Shown here piece by piece: positions 8,696 to 17,296 of a stretch of DNA of 64,000 nt. The stretch spans positions 1-64,000 of the forward strand of contig JBNKNO010000002.1 in NCBI GenBank assembly GCA_050293885.1, read 5' to 3'. A program made the position numbers and the translations under genes. Origin of the DNA: Nitrogeniibacter sp050293885. Lineage in GTDB: Bacteria > Pseudomonadota > Gammaproteobacteria > Burkholderiales > Rhodocyclaceae. The number at the start of each line of letters is the position of its first letter. Position 1 is the stretch's first letter. The notes under the pieces are model-generated. The model did not search any database. It was not told the origin of the DNA and saw only the letters and a list, made by a program, of their open reading frames with translations.

Positions 8696-9966
8696 CAGTG
8701 GGTCACCCTTTCCGGTTCGGGTTTGTAGCTGTCCATCTTGCTGTACCAGGGCATCAGCAGGAAGAAGGCGAAGTACAGCACCGAGCAGATCTGCGAGGTG
8801 GTGTCCTTGATACCGCCGTTGTCAGGCGGCTGCACGCCCAGATAACCCAGGATGATGAAAACGACCACGAAGATCATCAGGGCAGTTTTGAAGATCGGCC
8901 CTTTGTAGCGGATCGATTTGACCGGGCTGCGATCCAGCCACGGCAATGCAGCGAAGATCATCACGGATGCGCCCATGGCAATCACACCCCAGAACTTGGC
9001 GTCGAGACCGAACAGCGGGTAGGTCACCGCCCGCAACACCGAGTAGAAGGGCGTGAAGTACCACACCGGCGCGATGTGCGGCGGGGTCTTGAGCGGATCG
9101 GCGGGGATGAAGTTGTTGAATTCCAACAAGTAACCGCCACCTTCGGGGATGAAGAACATCACGAAACTGAACACGATCAGGAAGCCGACCACGCCGACGA
9201 TGTCCTTCACGGTGTAGTACGGATGGAAGGGGATGCCATCGAGCGGAATACCGTCAGCACCCTTCTTCTTCTTGATCTCCACACCGTCAGGGTTGTTGGA
9301 GCCAACTTCGTGCAGCGCCACGATGTGGGCGGCTACGAGGCCGATCAGCACCAACGGTACGGCGATGACGTGGAAGGAGAAGAAGCGGTTGAGGGTGGCG
9401 TCCGAGATCACGTAGTCACCGCGAATGACCAGCGACAGGTCCGGGCCGATCACGGGAATCGCGGAGAACAGGTTCACGATCACCTGCGCGCCCCAGAACG
9501 ACATCTGCCCCCATGGCAACAGGTAGCCCATGAAGGCTTCGGCCATCAGCGCCAGGAAGATGGCAACACCGAACAACCAGACCAGTTCGCGCGGCTTGCG
9601 GTAGGAGCCGTAGAGCAGACCACGGAACATGTGCAGATACACGACCACGAAGAATGCCGAAGCGCCGGTGGAGTGCATGTAGCGAATCAGCCAGCCGCCC
9701 GGCACGTCGCGCATGATGTACTCGACGGCCGCAAAGGCTACCGGCACACCGGCGTCGTTCAGGGACGCATCCGGCTTGTAGTGCATGACCAGGAAGATGC
9801 CGGTCACGATCTGGATCACCAGCACCATCAGGGCCAGCGAGCCGAAGAAGTACCAGAAGTTGAAGTTTTTCGGCGCGTAGTACTCGGACAGATGCGCCTT
9901 CCAGGTCGACGTCAGCGGGAAACGCGCGTCGATCCAGTCCATCATCGCTTGAGATTTGCTTGTCAT
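8695..9966 (-). CDS. petB: Cytochrome b, ubiquinol-cytochrome c reductase
   Basis: Core quinol-oxidising subunit of complex III in the inner membrane, carrying hemes bL and bH. 423 residues with eight or nine membrane helices. Heme-ligand histidines are visible in RYMHSTGAS/VYLHMFRG and in FFSFHVIAV/AAHIVALHEVG, and the Qo-site PEWY-like region is APVWYFTP. The C-terminus is extended, as in other proteobacterial cytochrome b. Starts 3 bp after petA. Confidence 0.98.
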   Translation of the reverse strand: MTSKSQAMMDWIDARFPLTSTWKAHLSEYYAPKNFNFWYFFGSLALMVLVIQIVTGIFLVMHYKPDASLNDAGVPVAFAAVEYIMRDVPGGWLIRYMHSTGASAFFVVVYLHMFRGLLYGSYRKPRELVWLFGVAIFLALMAEAFMGYLLPWGQMSFWGAQVIVNLFSAIPVIGPDLSLVIRGDYVISDATLNRFFSFHVIAVPLVLIGLVAAHIVALHEVGSNNPDGVEIKKKKGADGIPLDGIPFHPYYTVKDIVGVVGFLIVFSFVMFFIPEGGGYLLEFNNFIPADPLKTPPHIAPVWYFTPFYSVLRAVTYPLFGLDAKFWGVIAMGASVMIFAALPWLDRSPVKSIRYKGPIFKTALMIFVVVFIILGYLGVQPPDNGGIKDTTSQICSVLYFAFFLLMPWYSKMDSYKPEPERVTH

Positions 9967-9969
9967 GAC

Positions 9970-10563
9970 TTAGGCCGTCCCATCTTCACCAATCAGGATT
10001 TTCGTCTCCGACAGATACTTGTGCGGAGGCACGTCCAGGTTCGTCGGCGCAGGCTTGCTCTTGAACACGCGGCCGGCCAGGTCGAAGGTGGAGCCGTGGC
10101 AAGGGCAGAGAAAACCGCCCTTCCAGTCGGCGCCCAAGCCACTGGCGTCACCGGTCTTGAACTTGGTGGACGGCGAGCAGCCCAGGTGGGTGCAGATGCC
10201 GACCGTCACCAGATACTCCGGCTTGATGGAACGATTTTCGTTCTTGGCGTACTCCGGCTGGACCGATTTTTCGGACTTCGGATCGGCCATCTGATCGTCA
10301 AGTTCCGGCAAGGTCGCCAGCATTTCCTCAGTACGGCGCAGAATCCATACCGGCTTGCCACGCCATTCGACGGTCATCATCTCACCCGGTGCGAGCTTGC
10401 CGACATCGGCCTCGACCGGCGCACCGGCGGCCTTGGCACGCTCGGACGGCGTGAGGCTGGCGACAAACGGCACAGCCGTCGCCGCACAGGCGACGCCACC
10501 GGCAACCGAGGTCGCCAGCAGCAGCTCGCGGCGGCCACTGTCCATCTTCTCTTCACTGCTCAT
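9970..10563 (-). CDS. petA: Rieske iron-sulfur protein, ubiquinol-cytochrome c reductase
   Basis: Carries the high-potential 2Fe-2S cluster of complex III on the periplasmic side. 197 residues. A Tat-type signal/anchor with GRRELLLATS is at residues 10-19 and a hydrophobic segment runs to about 38. Cluster ligands C124 and H126 (CTHLGC) and C153 and H156 (CPCHGS) are present, with C129/C155 as the disulfide pair. Start taken at the ATG at 10563, which has GGGGAAA upstream. First gene of petABC. Confidence 0.97.
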   Translation of the reverse strand: MSSEEKMDSGRRELLLATSVAGGVACAATAVPFVASLTPSERAKAAGAPVEADVGKLAPGEMMTVEWRGKPVWILRRTEEMLATLPELDDQMADPKSEKSVQPEYAKNENRSIKPEYLVTVGICTHLGCSPSTKFKTGDASGLGADWKGGFLCPCHGSTFDLAGRVFKSKPAPTNLDVPPHKYLSETKILIGEDGTA

Positions 10564-10609
10564 GAGCCATTTCCCCAAAGATAGGAAGCAAAAATCTTGT
10601 GCAAAAACC

Positions 10610-10650
10610 TGCGAAGTATAACGAATACGGCAGTGCAAAAAAAGTCCGAT
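10610..10650 (-). promoter_or_regulatory. Possible petABC promoter region
   Basis: The 216-bp gap before petA is unusually AT-rich for this genome. On the minus strand TATACT (10620-10615) is a fair -10 hexamer; the -35 region (a run of seven T) is poor. This is the best candidate for petABC transcription. No regulator site is recognised. Confidence 0.35.
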
Positions 10651-10779
10651 CTCGGTAAATCCTTTGAGATCATTTACTTACGCCACATTCGCACCTCTTC
10701 GCAAAAAAACCACGCTGAAAGAAGGGCTTGCATGTTGCAAGACAGCAATTCTGCTCGCTCCAGACGCAAATGCCTTGCG

Positions 10780-11973
10780 CTAGATCACTCCGTTTGAGCG
10801 CAACCGATCGATGTCCGCCCCGGAGAACCCCAGCACGCGGAGGACCGCCTCGGTGTGCTCACCCAGGGCCGGGCCGGGCCATTCCGTGCTGCCGGGAGTG
10901 TCGCTCAAACGCGGCACGACGCCCGGTGCCTTGACGGAAGCGCCCCCCGGCAGCGACAGGGATTCGAACATCTGGCGGGCGAGGAATTGCGGATCGGTGA
11001 ACATGTCGGCCACGGAGTACACCGGCGAAGTCGGCACATCGGCGGCCTTGAGGGTGTCGATGACCATCGCCGCATCATGCCGCGCGACCCAGTCATCGAT
11101 GGCGCCATAGATTTCCGCGGCACGGGCATCGCGCCCGGCGTTGTCGGCCAGCGATGAATCGTTTGCCAGATCGGAACGATCGATCGCCTGCATCAAGCGC
11201 TTGAAAATGGCGTCGCCATTGCCGCCGACGATGATGTGCTTGCCGTCTCTGGAAGTGTGCGTGTTCGACGGCGTAATGCCCGGCATCACGTTGCCGGTAC
11301 GCTCACGGATGAAGCCGAACATGTCGAACTCGGGCACCAGGCTCTCCATCATGGCGAACACCGCTTCATAGAGCGCGACATCCACCACCTGCCCTTGCCC
11401 GCCATTGACTTCGCGGTGTCTGAGCGCCATGAGCGCGCCGAGCGCCGCCCACAAGGCCGCGATGGAGTCACCGATCGAAATGCCTGTCTTCACCGGCGGA
11501 CGATCGGCGTAGCCGGTGATGTAACGCAAGCCCCCCATCGACTCCCCGATGGCGCCGAAACCGGGTTGATCGCGGTAGGGGCCCGTCTGGCCGAAGCCCG
11601 ACAGGCGCACCATCACCAGACCCGGATTATCTGCCGACAACACCTCCCAACCGAGGCCGAGCTTTTCCATCACGCCGGGGCGGAAGTTCTCGACGACGAT
11701 ATCGGCGTCAGCGACCAATTTGCGTGCAATCTCAACGCCTTCGGGCGATTTGAGATTGAGTGTCACCGATTGTTTGTTGCGCGCCTGCACGTACCACCAC
11801 AGCGACGTCTCCCCATGCAACTTGCGCCATTTGCGCAGTGGGTCGCCCTTGCCCGGCGTCTCGATCTTGATCACCTCGGCGCCGAACTCGGCCAGCACCC
11901 GGGTGCAAAAAGGGCCGGCGATCAGGGTGCCGAATTCGATCACCCTCACCCCGGCCAGCGGTTTCTGGTTCAT
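10780..11973 (-). CDS. CaiB/BaiF family (class III) CoA transferase
   Basis: Family III enzymes move CoA between an acyl-CoA donor and a carboxylic acid. 397 residues from the ATG at 11973, which has CAGGGGAG five bases upstream; the longer open frame upstream overlaps recR and is not family-like. Typical blocks are GVRVIEFGTLIAGPFCTRVL near the N-terminus, the catalytic-aspartate segment NFRPGVMEKLGLG, and GGQGQVVDVALYEA. Which acid is activated is not visible; no beta-oxidation or aromatic-degradation gene is adjacent. Confidence 0.92.
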   Translation of the reverse strand: MNQKPLAGVRVIEFGTLIAGPFCTRVLAEFGAEVIKIETPGKGDPLRKWRKLHGETSLWWYVQARNKQSVTLNLKSPEGVEIARKLVADADIVVENFRPGVMEKLGLGWEVLSADNPGLVMVRLSGFGQTGPYRDQPGFGAIGESMGGLRYITGYADRPPVKTGISIGDSIAALWAALGALMALRHREVNGGQGQVVDVALYEAVFAMMESLVPEFDMFGFIRERTGNVMPGITPSNTHTSRDGKHIIVGGNGDAIFKRLMQAIDRSDLANDSSLADNAGRDARAAEIYGAIDDWVARHDAAMVIDTLKAADVPTSPVYSVADMFTDPQFLARQMFESLSLPGGASVKAPGVVPRLSDTPGSTEWPGPALGEHTEAVLRVLGFSGADIDRLRSNGVI

Positions 11974-12022
11974 GCTCACTCCCCTGCGCCGATGGCGACG
12001 CCGGTATCGATGGCGACACCCC

Positions 12023-12616
12023 TCACACCGACCGACGCTCCAGCAGCGCCTGCGCGATGGTGCCGATGTCGGTGTGTTCCAGTTCGCCACCCACCGGCAC
12101 GCCGCGTGCGATGCGGCTCACCTTGAGGCCACGGGCACGCAGCAATTCGCTCACGGTGTGCGCCGTCACTTCGCCTTCGTTGGTGAAGTTGGTGGCGAGA
12201 ATCACCTCTTCGACCACCCCGTCGGTCGCCCGCTCCACCAGCTTGTCGAGCTTGAGCTCACGCGGGCCAAGCCCATCGAGCGGCGACATGCGCCCCATAA
12301 GCACGTAGTAAAGCCCGTTGAACACGTGGGTCTGCTCCATCATCGACAGATCGGAGGGCATCTCCACCACGCATAGCACGCGATGGTCGCGTTGCGGGTT
12401 GGCGCAACGTTGGCAGATCTCGCTTTCGGTGAAGGTATTGCACTTGGCGCAGTGGCGCAGCGTGTCGAGCGCGTGCCCGAGCGAGGCGGCCAGCCGCGCC
12501 GCGCCCTTCTGGTCGCGCTGCAGCAGGTGGTAGGCCATGCGCTGAGCCGACTTGGGGCCCACGCCCGGCAGGCAGCGCAAGGCTTCGATCAGCGCATCGA
12601 GTGCGGAAGGGGTCAT
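12023..12616 (-). CDS. recR: Recombination mediator RecR
   Basis: Works with RecF/RecO to load RecA at gapped DNA. 197 residues, normal length. N-terminal helix-hairpin-helix (LPGVGPKSAQR at 16-26), zinc finger C56-C59-C68-C71, then a Toprim domain with VEMPSDL. It is the last gene of the conserved dnaX-ybaB-recR group, 131 bp after ybaB. Confidence 0.97.
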   Translation of the reverse strand: MTPSALDALIEALRCLPGVGPKSAQRMAYHLLQRDQKGAARLAASLGHALDTLRHCAKCNTFTESEICQRCANPQRDHRVLCVVEMPSDLSMMEQTHVFNGLYYVLMGRMSPLDGLGPRELKLDKLVERATDGVVEEVILATNFTNEGEVTAHTVSELLRARGLKVSRIARGVPVGGELEHTDIGTIAQALLERRSV

Positions 12617-12747
12617 CGTGGCGAAACCGTTTGGTCGGGCGAGTGTGGGTTGGGTGGCGCGTCGCGAAGCCCAAGGTGCGGCCTACCGAAGCGGCAAGCC
12701 GATGCCGGGCTTCCTTGGTCAGCCCAGGCGACGGCAGGGCGCAGCCT

Positions 12748-13071
12748 TCAGAACGGCATCTTGAAGCCCGGCGGCAGGTTCAGGCCCGCCGAGAAACCCG
12801 CCATCTTTTCCTGCGAAGTGGCTTCGACGCGGCGCACCGCATCGTTCACCGCCGCCGCCAGCAGGTCTTCGAGCATTTCCTTGTCGTCCATCACCGAATC
12901 GTCGATCTCGACGCGACGCACATCATGCTTGCAGGTCATGGTGATCTTCACCATGCCGGCGCCGGCCTGGCCTTCCACCTCGATGGCGGCCAGCTCTTCC
13001 TGCGCCTTCTGCATGTTTTCCTGCATCTTCTGGGCCTGCTTCATCAGGCCCCCGATACCGCCTTTCATCAT
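12748..13071 (-). CDS. ybaB: YbaB/EbfC family nucleoid-associated protein
   Basis: Small dimeric DNA-binding protein of 107 residues. A glycine- and glutamine-rich N-terminus (MMKGGIGGLMKQAQ) leads into a helical segment and the conserved GMVKITMTCKHDVRRVEIDD strand region. It sits 22 bp after dnaX, the standard order, and before recR. Confidence 0.95.
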   Translation of the reverse strand: MMKGGIGGLMKQAQKMQENMQKAQEELAAIEVEGQAGAGMVKITMTCKHDVRRVEIDDSVMDDKEMLEDLLAAAVNDAVRRVEATSQEKMAGFSAGLNLPPGFKMPF

Positions 13072-13093
13072 TGCATTTGCTCCAATTCAAACG

Positions 13094-15028
13094 TCAGAGG
13101 GGACGCACCGAGGACTCCTGAAGAGTCGCATCGAAGCGTTCGATCATTTCCTGCACAAACGGATCCTGCTCCAGCGATGCCACCGCTTCGGCGTGGCGTA
13201 CCTGGCGAGTGGCAGCATCGCGCTGGGCCGGCGTTTCACCGGCGATGGCACCAATCTCGATCTTGAGCCGCACCGGTTGGTCGAAGTGCCGATTCAGCTC
13301 GGCCTGCAAGCGCTCGTGGTTGGCCGCGTTCATGTGCAGCAGATGCTTGTGCATCTCGCCGAGCGTGAGGCGAATCTCGCCATCGGCCATACCGCCCCAC
13401 TCACAATGCTGCGCCAATTCGCGCACGATGCCTTTCAGACCCAGCTCACGAATCAAACCGTGCCAGTCGAGTTCGCCCTGAGCAACCGCCGGGGCCCGCG
13501 CAGCCTCCGCTGACGACGAGCGAACCATCTCGGCGGGTTCTGTCAGTGCAACCGACGCTCGGGGCGTTTCGGGCGCATTAGCCACCGCGTCAGGGGCTGC
13601 GCCACGCGACAGCGCCATCGGCGCTTCGTCCGGCACCGGACCGAGCGGCGACGCATCCATCGCTTCGGGCGGCAGATCTTCCCAAGGCGGCACGTCGCCA
13701 CTCATGGGTTTGGGCGCCGGGCTGGTGTCAACAATGGGCGCCGATTCAGCCACCGGCCGGGCCTCGGATACGGCCGATGTGGGCGACGGCGTATGCACCG
13801 CCGCCGGCGCGCTTGGCTCAGGCACGGGGGCCGGCCGTGGGGCGGACTGCCGCGCTGGCGCCGCGGCGGGTGGCGCTGCCGTCACGACGGGCGCTGCGGG
13901 CCGCGCGGCGACGCTGCCACCACCGCCGGCAGGCAAGGCCCCCCCACTGTCGGGGCGGAAGGCATGCAGACGGAGCAGCGTCATGATGAAGCCGGCGTAT
14001 TCGTCCGGCGCCAGTGGCAGTTCATCGCGGCCGTGAATCGCAATCTGGTAGGCCAACTGCAGGAATTCGGGATCGAAGGCCTCGGCGTGAGGCTGCAGGC
14101 GTTCCGCCTCAAAGGCATCGCTGACCGAGGCCGGCGCAAACTGAAACACCGCAATGCGTTGTAGCAGCGAGGCCATCGCCTGCAACGCCGCTTCGAAGGA
14201 CAAACTGCGTGCATCCATGGCCGCCGCCGTCTCGAGCATGGCGACCACATTGCCTTCGCGCAGCGCGTCGAGCAGCGCAAACAGGTGATCGTCGCCGACG
14301 GTGCCGAGCATGGCCTGCACGGCTTCGTCTTCGACCTTGCCGGCGCCATGCGCAATGGCCTGGTCGAGCAAGGACAGCGCATCGCGCATGGAACCCGCCG
14401 CCGCCTTGGCCAGATGGCGCAGCGCCGCCGGCTCGGTAGGCACGTTCTCCTGTTCGAGAATGCGCGTGAGATGCTCGACGATATGCCCCTGCGGCATCTG
14501 CTTGAGGTTGAACTGCAGGCAGCGCGACAGCACAGTCACCGGAATTTTCTGCGGATCAGTGGTGGCGAGAATGAACTTGATGTGCTCGGGCGGCTCTTCG
14601 AGCGTCTTCAACATGGCATTGAAGGCCGAGTTGGAGAGCATGTGCACTTCGTCGATCACATACACCTTGAAGCGGCCGCGGGTAGGCGCATAGGCGGCGT
14701 TTTCGAGCAACTGGCGCATCTCGTCGACACGGGTGTTGGTGGCCGCATCGACCTCCAGCAGATCGACGAAGCGTCCGGCGTCGATCTCCTGGCACGACGA
14801 ACACTGTCCGCAAGGCGTCGGCGTGATGCCGGTCTCGCAGTTGAGCGCCTTGGCGAGAATGCGCGCGATGGTGGTCTTGCCGACGCCGCGCGTCCCGGTA
14901 AACAGGTAGGCATGGTGCAGGCGCTGGGTTTCGAGCGCATGGGTCAACGCCCGGACGACATGCTCCTGGCCGACCAGGGTGTCGAAGCTCTTGGGGCGCC
15001 ACTTGCGGGCCAGGACTTGATAGGACAT
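13094..15028 (-). CDS. dnaX: DNA polymerase III subunits gamma/tau
   Basis: Clamp-loader ATPase and replisome organiser. 644 residues from the ATG at 15028 (MSYQVLARKWRPKSF). Walker A GTRGVGKT is at 45-52, zinc cysteines C64, C73, C76 and C79, and the Walker B DEVHML follows. Residues about 370-510 are a proline/alanine-rich linker typical of tau; the last ~120 residues form the polymerase/DnaB-binding domain. No A-rich slippery site for a programmed frameshift is evident, so a separate gamma form is not indicated. Confidence 0.97.
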   Translation of the reverse strand: MSYQVLARKWRPKSFDTLVGQEHVVRALTHALETQRLHHAYLFTGTRGVGKTTIARILAKALNCETGITPTPCGQCSSCQEIDAGRFVDLLEVDAATNTRVDEMRQLLENAAYAPTRGRFKVYVIDEVHMLSNSAFNAMLKTLEEPPEHIKFILATTDPQKIPVTVLSRCLQFNLKQMPQGHIVEHLTRILEQENVPTEPAALRHLAKAAAGSMRDALSLLDQAIAHGAGKVEDEAVQAMLGTVGDDHLFALLDALREGNVVAMLETAAAMDARSLSFEAALQAMASLLQRIAVFQFAPASVSDAFEAERLQPHAEAFDPEFLQLAYQIAIHGRDELPLAPDEYAGFIMTLLRLHAFRPDSGGALPAGGGGSVAARPAAPVVTAAPPAAAPARQSAPRPAPVPEPSAPAAVHTPSPTSAVSEARPVAESAPIVDTSPAPKPMSGDVPPWEDLPPEAMDASPLGPVPDEAPMALSRGAAPDAVANAPETPRASVALTEPAEMVRSSSAEAARAPAVAQGELDWHGLIRELGLKGIVRELAQHCEWGGMADGEIRLTLGEMHKHLLHMNAANHERLQAELNRHFDQPVRLKIEIGAIAGETPAQRDAATRQVRHAEAVASLEQDPFVQEMIERFDATLQESSVRPL

Positions 15029-15177
15029 GGGGCGAATTCTAGCAGGCGAACGCCCGTGGTTCACCGGCGCGCGAACGCCGCGATCAAAAATTCCAATCTA
15101 TCGAATATCGACAATCAATTAGCCACTCCAATCATGCAGACCCACTATCAAAGTGGCCTTCGAACGGAGACGACACC
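15029..15177. other. Left part of the 383-bp intergenic region dnaX to ZIP transporter
   Basis: Divergent intergenic region, AT-richer than its surroundings around 15085-15130. It must hold the dnaX promoter (minus) and possibly one for the small ORF at 15178 (plus). No confident -10/-35 pair was found. The rest of the gap holds that small ORF and a short inverted repeat. Confidence 0.4.
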
Positions 15178-15249
15178 ATGACAAGCAAGCCGATACACCT
15201 CCCGGAGCCATGGCTGGAGTGGCTCGCGGCGCTGGCCCAGAGTCTCTGA
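15178..15249 (+). CDS. Candidate 23-residue small protein or leader peptide
   Basis: ATG at 15178 is preceded by CGGAGA at a suitable spacing and opens a 24-codon frame ending in TGA. The peptide is MTSKPIHLPEPWLEWLAALAQSL, given here as MTSKPIHLPEPW then LEWLAALAQSL. It is amphipathic, with tryptophans and leucines at the C-terminal end. It lies 163 bp before the metal transporter on the same strand. No family is recognised. Because it is so short, chance is a real alternative. Confidence 0.35.
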   Translation: MTSKPIHLPEPWLEWLAALAQSL

Positions 15250-15334
15250 ACCGGCAGTTGCGTGTTGGCGGCCATGCAAACCGCGACGCCCCCCGCCCAG
15301 CACTCGCGGATTCTGATTTGTTTTTTACATCGAT

Positions 15335-15347
15335 TTGTTAGTAACAA
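15335..15347. promoter_or_regulatory. Inverted repeat upstream of ZIP transporter
   Basis: TTGTTA-G-TAACAA, a perfect 6-bp inverted repeat, lies 65 bp before the transporter start in an AT-rich stretch. It vaguely resembles AT-rich operators of Fur/Zur-type metal regulators but is not a clear match. Confidence 0.3.
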
Positions 15348-15411
15348 TTGATTGGATCAATGAAGCGCCGCTCGGCACACTGAAGGCATCAGAAATCGGG
15401 AGATGCGCACG

Positions 15412-16329
15412 ATGTCCGCACAAGAAATCAAACAACTCGTGATCGTCGGCGGCAAACGCAAACATCCGACCGCGCAAGTCGCCGGCACGCTGGTGCTGCT
15501 CATGGGCGTGGTTGCGCTCACGGTGAGTGGCGTGCGCGCCGACACAGGCAACCCGGCGATCGGAGCCGCCTTGCAGGGCGGTCTCATTGCCGCGTTCGCG
15601 ACCGCCGCGGGCGCCCTGCCGGTGTTGCTCGCCCGTCGCATCGGTGCACGCACGATCGACGCCCTGCTCGGCTTTGGCGCCGGCGTGATGCTGGCGGCCA
15701 CCGCCTTCTCACTGGTGATTCCGGCACTCGACGCGGCCGCGTCGCTCGGCATGGGCAAGTGGAGCGCGGGTGGCGTGGTCGTCTTCGGGATTGCGCTCGG
15801 CGCCGGTCTGTTGCTCGTCGCCGACCATTTTCTGCCCCATGAGCACGTGGAGAATGCACTGACCGCCGACGGCGTGGGCCGCGCCGACATTGCCCGCGTA
15901 TGGCTCTTCGTGGCCGCCATCGCGCTGCATAACGTGCCTGAAGGACTCGCCATCGGCGTCGGTTTCGGGCAGACGGACATCGGCCGGGGTGCGGCACTGG
16001 CGGGCGGCATTGCGATCCAGGATATTCCCGAGGGCCTGGTAGTCGCTGCGGCCTTGGTAAGCGCGGGCTACGGTCGCCGCTTCGCCTTCGTGATCGCCGC
16101 CCTCAGCGGCTTGAGCGAGCCGATCGCCGCGGTGATGGGGGCCAGCGTGGTCGGCGTGTTCGCAAGCATCCTGCCCTGGGCGCTCGCCTTCGCCGGTGGT
16201 GCGATGCTCTTCGTGGTCGCCCACGAGATCATTCCGGAGTCACAAAAACGGGGCAACGCCTCGCTCGCGTCCAGCGGACTCATCGGCGGGTTTTGTCTGA
16301 TGATGTTGCTCGACACCGCCCTGGGATAG
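15412..16329 (+). CDS. ZIP family divalent metal transporter
   Basis: Inner-membrane importer of zinc or related divalent metals. 305 residues from the ATG at 15412, which has ATCGGGAG about 10 nt upstream; an ATG at 15403 is too close to that site. Eight hydrophobic helices are predicted. The helix-IV signature HNVPEG starts near residue 173 and the helix-V counterpart QDIPEG near 203. A histidine-containing loop (PHEH) lies between helices. It resembles the GufA/ZupT branch. Metal specificity is not determined. Confidence 0.9.
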   Translation: MSAQEIKQLVIVGGKRKHPTAQVAGTLVLLMGVVALTVSGVRADTGNPAIGAALQGGLIAAFATAAGALPVLLARRIGARTIDALLGFGAGVMLAATAFSLVIPALDAAASLGMGKWSAGGVVVFGIALGAGLLLVADHFLPHEHVENALTADGVGRADIARVWLFVAAIALHNVPEGLAIGVGFGQTDIGRGAALAGGIAIQDIPEGLVVAAALVSAGYGRRFAFVIAALSGLSEPIAAVMGASVVGVFASILPWALAFAGGAMLFVVAHEIIPESQKRGNASLASSGLIGGFCLMMLLDTALG

Positions 16330-16338
16330 GCAGCCATG

Positions 16339-16376
16339 AAAAACGCCGCACCCTTGTGGATGCGGCGTTTTCCTTG
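16339..16376 (+). terminator. Terminator after ZIP transporter
   Basis: AAAACGCCGCA and TGCGGCGTTTT form an 11-bp hairpin with a 10-nt loop, followed by a T-rich tail. It starts about 10 nt after the transporter stop. The A-run on the other side means it could also stop transcription of the SRP RNA on the minus strand. Confidence 0.85.
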
Positions 16377-16389
16377 TTCTTGTTAGGGT

Positions 16390-16486
16390 GGCGAGCCTGA
16401 CCCCCGGCACTTGCAGGAAACGGCTGTGGCTGCTGCGTTCCCGCCCTGACCAGGTTCACCGCGCTGCAATGCGGGGAGACCCGCCA
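16390..16486 (-). ncRNA. ffs: Signal recognition particle RNA (4.5S, small type)
   Basis: The minus strand carries the SRP domain IV core: GGTCAGGGCGGGAACGCAGC, then AGCCACAGC, with the asymmetric loop that binds Ffh. The 5' GGCGGGTCTCC and 3' GGTCAGGCTCGCC ends pair to close the long hairpin, giving about 97 nt. It partners with Ffh in co-translational targeting. Exact ends are approximate. Confidence 0.92.
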
Positions 16487-16537
16487 CGCGGCGCATTCTA
16501 ACAGGTTTGCCGATTCCGGTTGCGCCCGATTGCGGGT

Positions 16538-17296
16538 TCAGCCGCCGCGCTGGCGACGGGCTTCGAACAGACACACGCCGGAGGCCACCGACACGTTGAG
16601 GCTATCGACCGAGCCGTGCATGGGAATGCGCGCGAGCACGTCGCAGGTGTCGCGCGTGAGCCGGCGCAGCCCGCTGCCCTCCGCCCCCAGCACCCAGGCG
16701 AGCGGGCCGGTTTGATCGACATCGTAGAGCGATTGATCGGACTCCCCCGCCGCGCCAACGATCCAGATGCCGGCCGCCTGCATCTGCTTGAGCGCACGCG
16801 ACAGATTGGTGACGGTGACGTAGGGCACGGTGTCGGCGGCGCCGCTGGCCACCTTGATGGCGGTGGCGTTGAGGCTGGCTGAACGGTCTTTGGGCGCGAT
16901 CACCGCCTGCGCGCCGGCGGCGTCGGCCACCCGCAGGCAGGCGCCGAGGTTGTGCGGATCGGTCACGCCGTCGAGCACCAGCAGCAGCGCGGTGCCCTCG
17001 AGCGTTTCGAGCACGTCTTCGAGCTTGAGCACCTTGTGCTGGGCATCGACGCGCGCCACCACGCCCTGGTGCTTCGCGCCGTTGGCCATGCCGTCGAGTC
17101 GTGCCGCGTCGGTGGGAATGACGCGCACGCCGAGCGATTCGGCCAGCGCCACCAGATCGCGCGAACGCGCGTCGCTGCGCCCGCTGGCGACGTGGATCTC
17201 GTGAATCGATTCGGCATCGTTGCGTAGCCGCGACTGGATCGCGTGAAAGCCGAAGATGAAGCGCGTATCGCGCCCGGATGAAGATGACTTAGCCAC
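16538..17296 (-). CDS. rlmB: 23S rRNA (guanosine(2251)-2'-O)-methyltransferase
   Basis: SpoU-class SAM-dependent enzyme that methylates G2251 of 23S rRNA. 252 residues from a GTG at 17296 that overlaps the rnr stop by 8 bp; this start gives a length close to E. coli RlmB (243). The N-terminal L30e-like substrate-binding domain (FIFGFHAIQSRLR) is followed by the SPOUT domain with LDGVTDPHNLGACLRVADAAG and the knot motifs LGAEGSGL and SLNVSVASGV. Coupled to rnr, as in many Proteobacteria. Confidence 0.95.
   Translation of the reverse strand: MAKSSSSGRDTRFIFGFHAIQSRLRNDAESIHEIHVASGRSDARSRDLVALAESLGVRVIPTDAARLDGMANGAKHQGVVARVDAQHKVLKLEDVLETLEGTALLLVLDGVTDPHNLGACLRVADAAGAQAVIAPKDRSASLNATAIKVASGAADTVPYVTVTNLSRALKQMQAAGIWIVGAAGESDQSLYDVDQTGPLAWVLGAEGSGLRRLTRDTCDVLARIPMHGSVDSLNVSVASGVCLFEARRQRGG

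Noticed and set aside
8680..10584. 634-codon plus-strand frame across petB and petA
   Set aside because: Antisense to complete, conserved complex III genes; composition is His/Arg/Asp-rich without domain features.
13094..15028. Programmed frameshift in dnaX
   Set aside because: No A-rich slippery heptamer with a following hairpin was seen.
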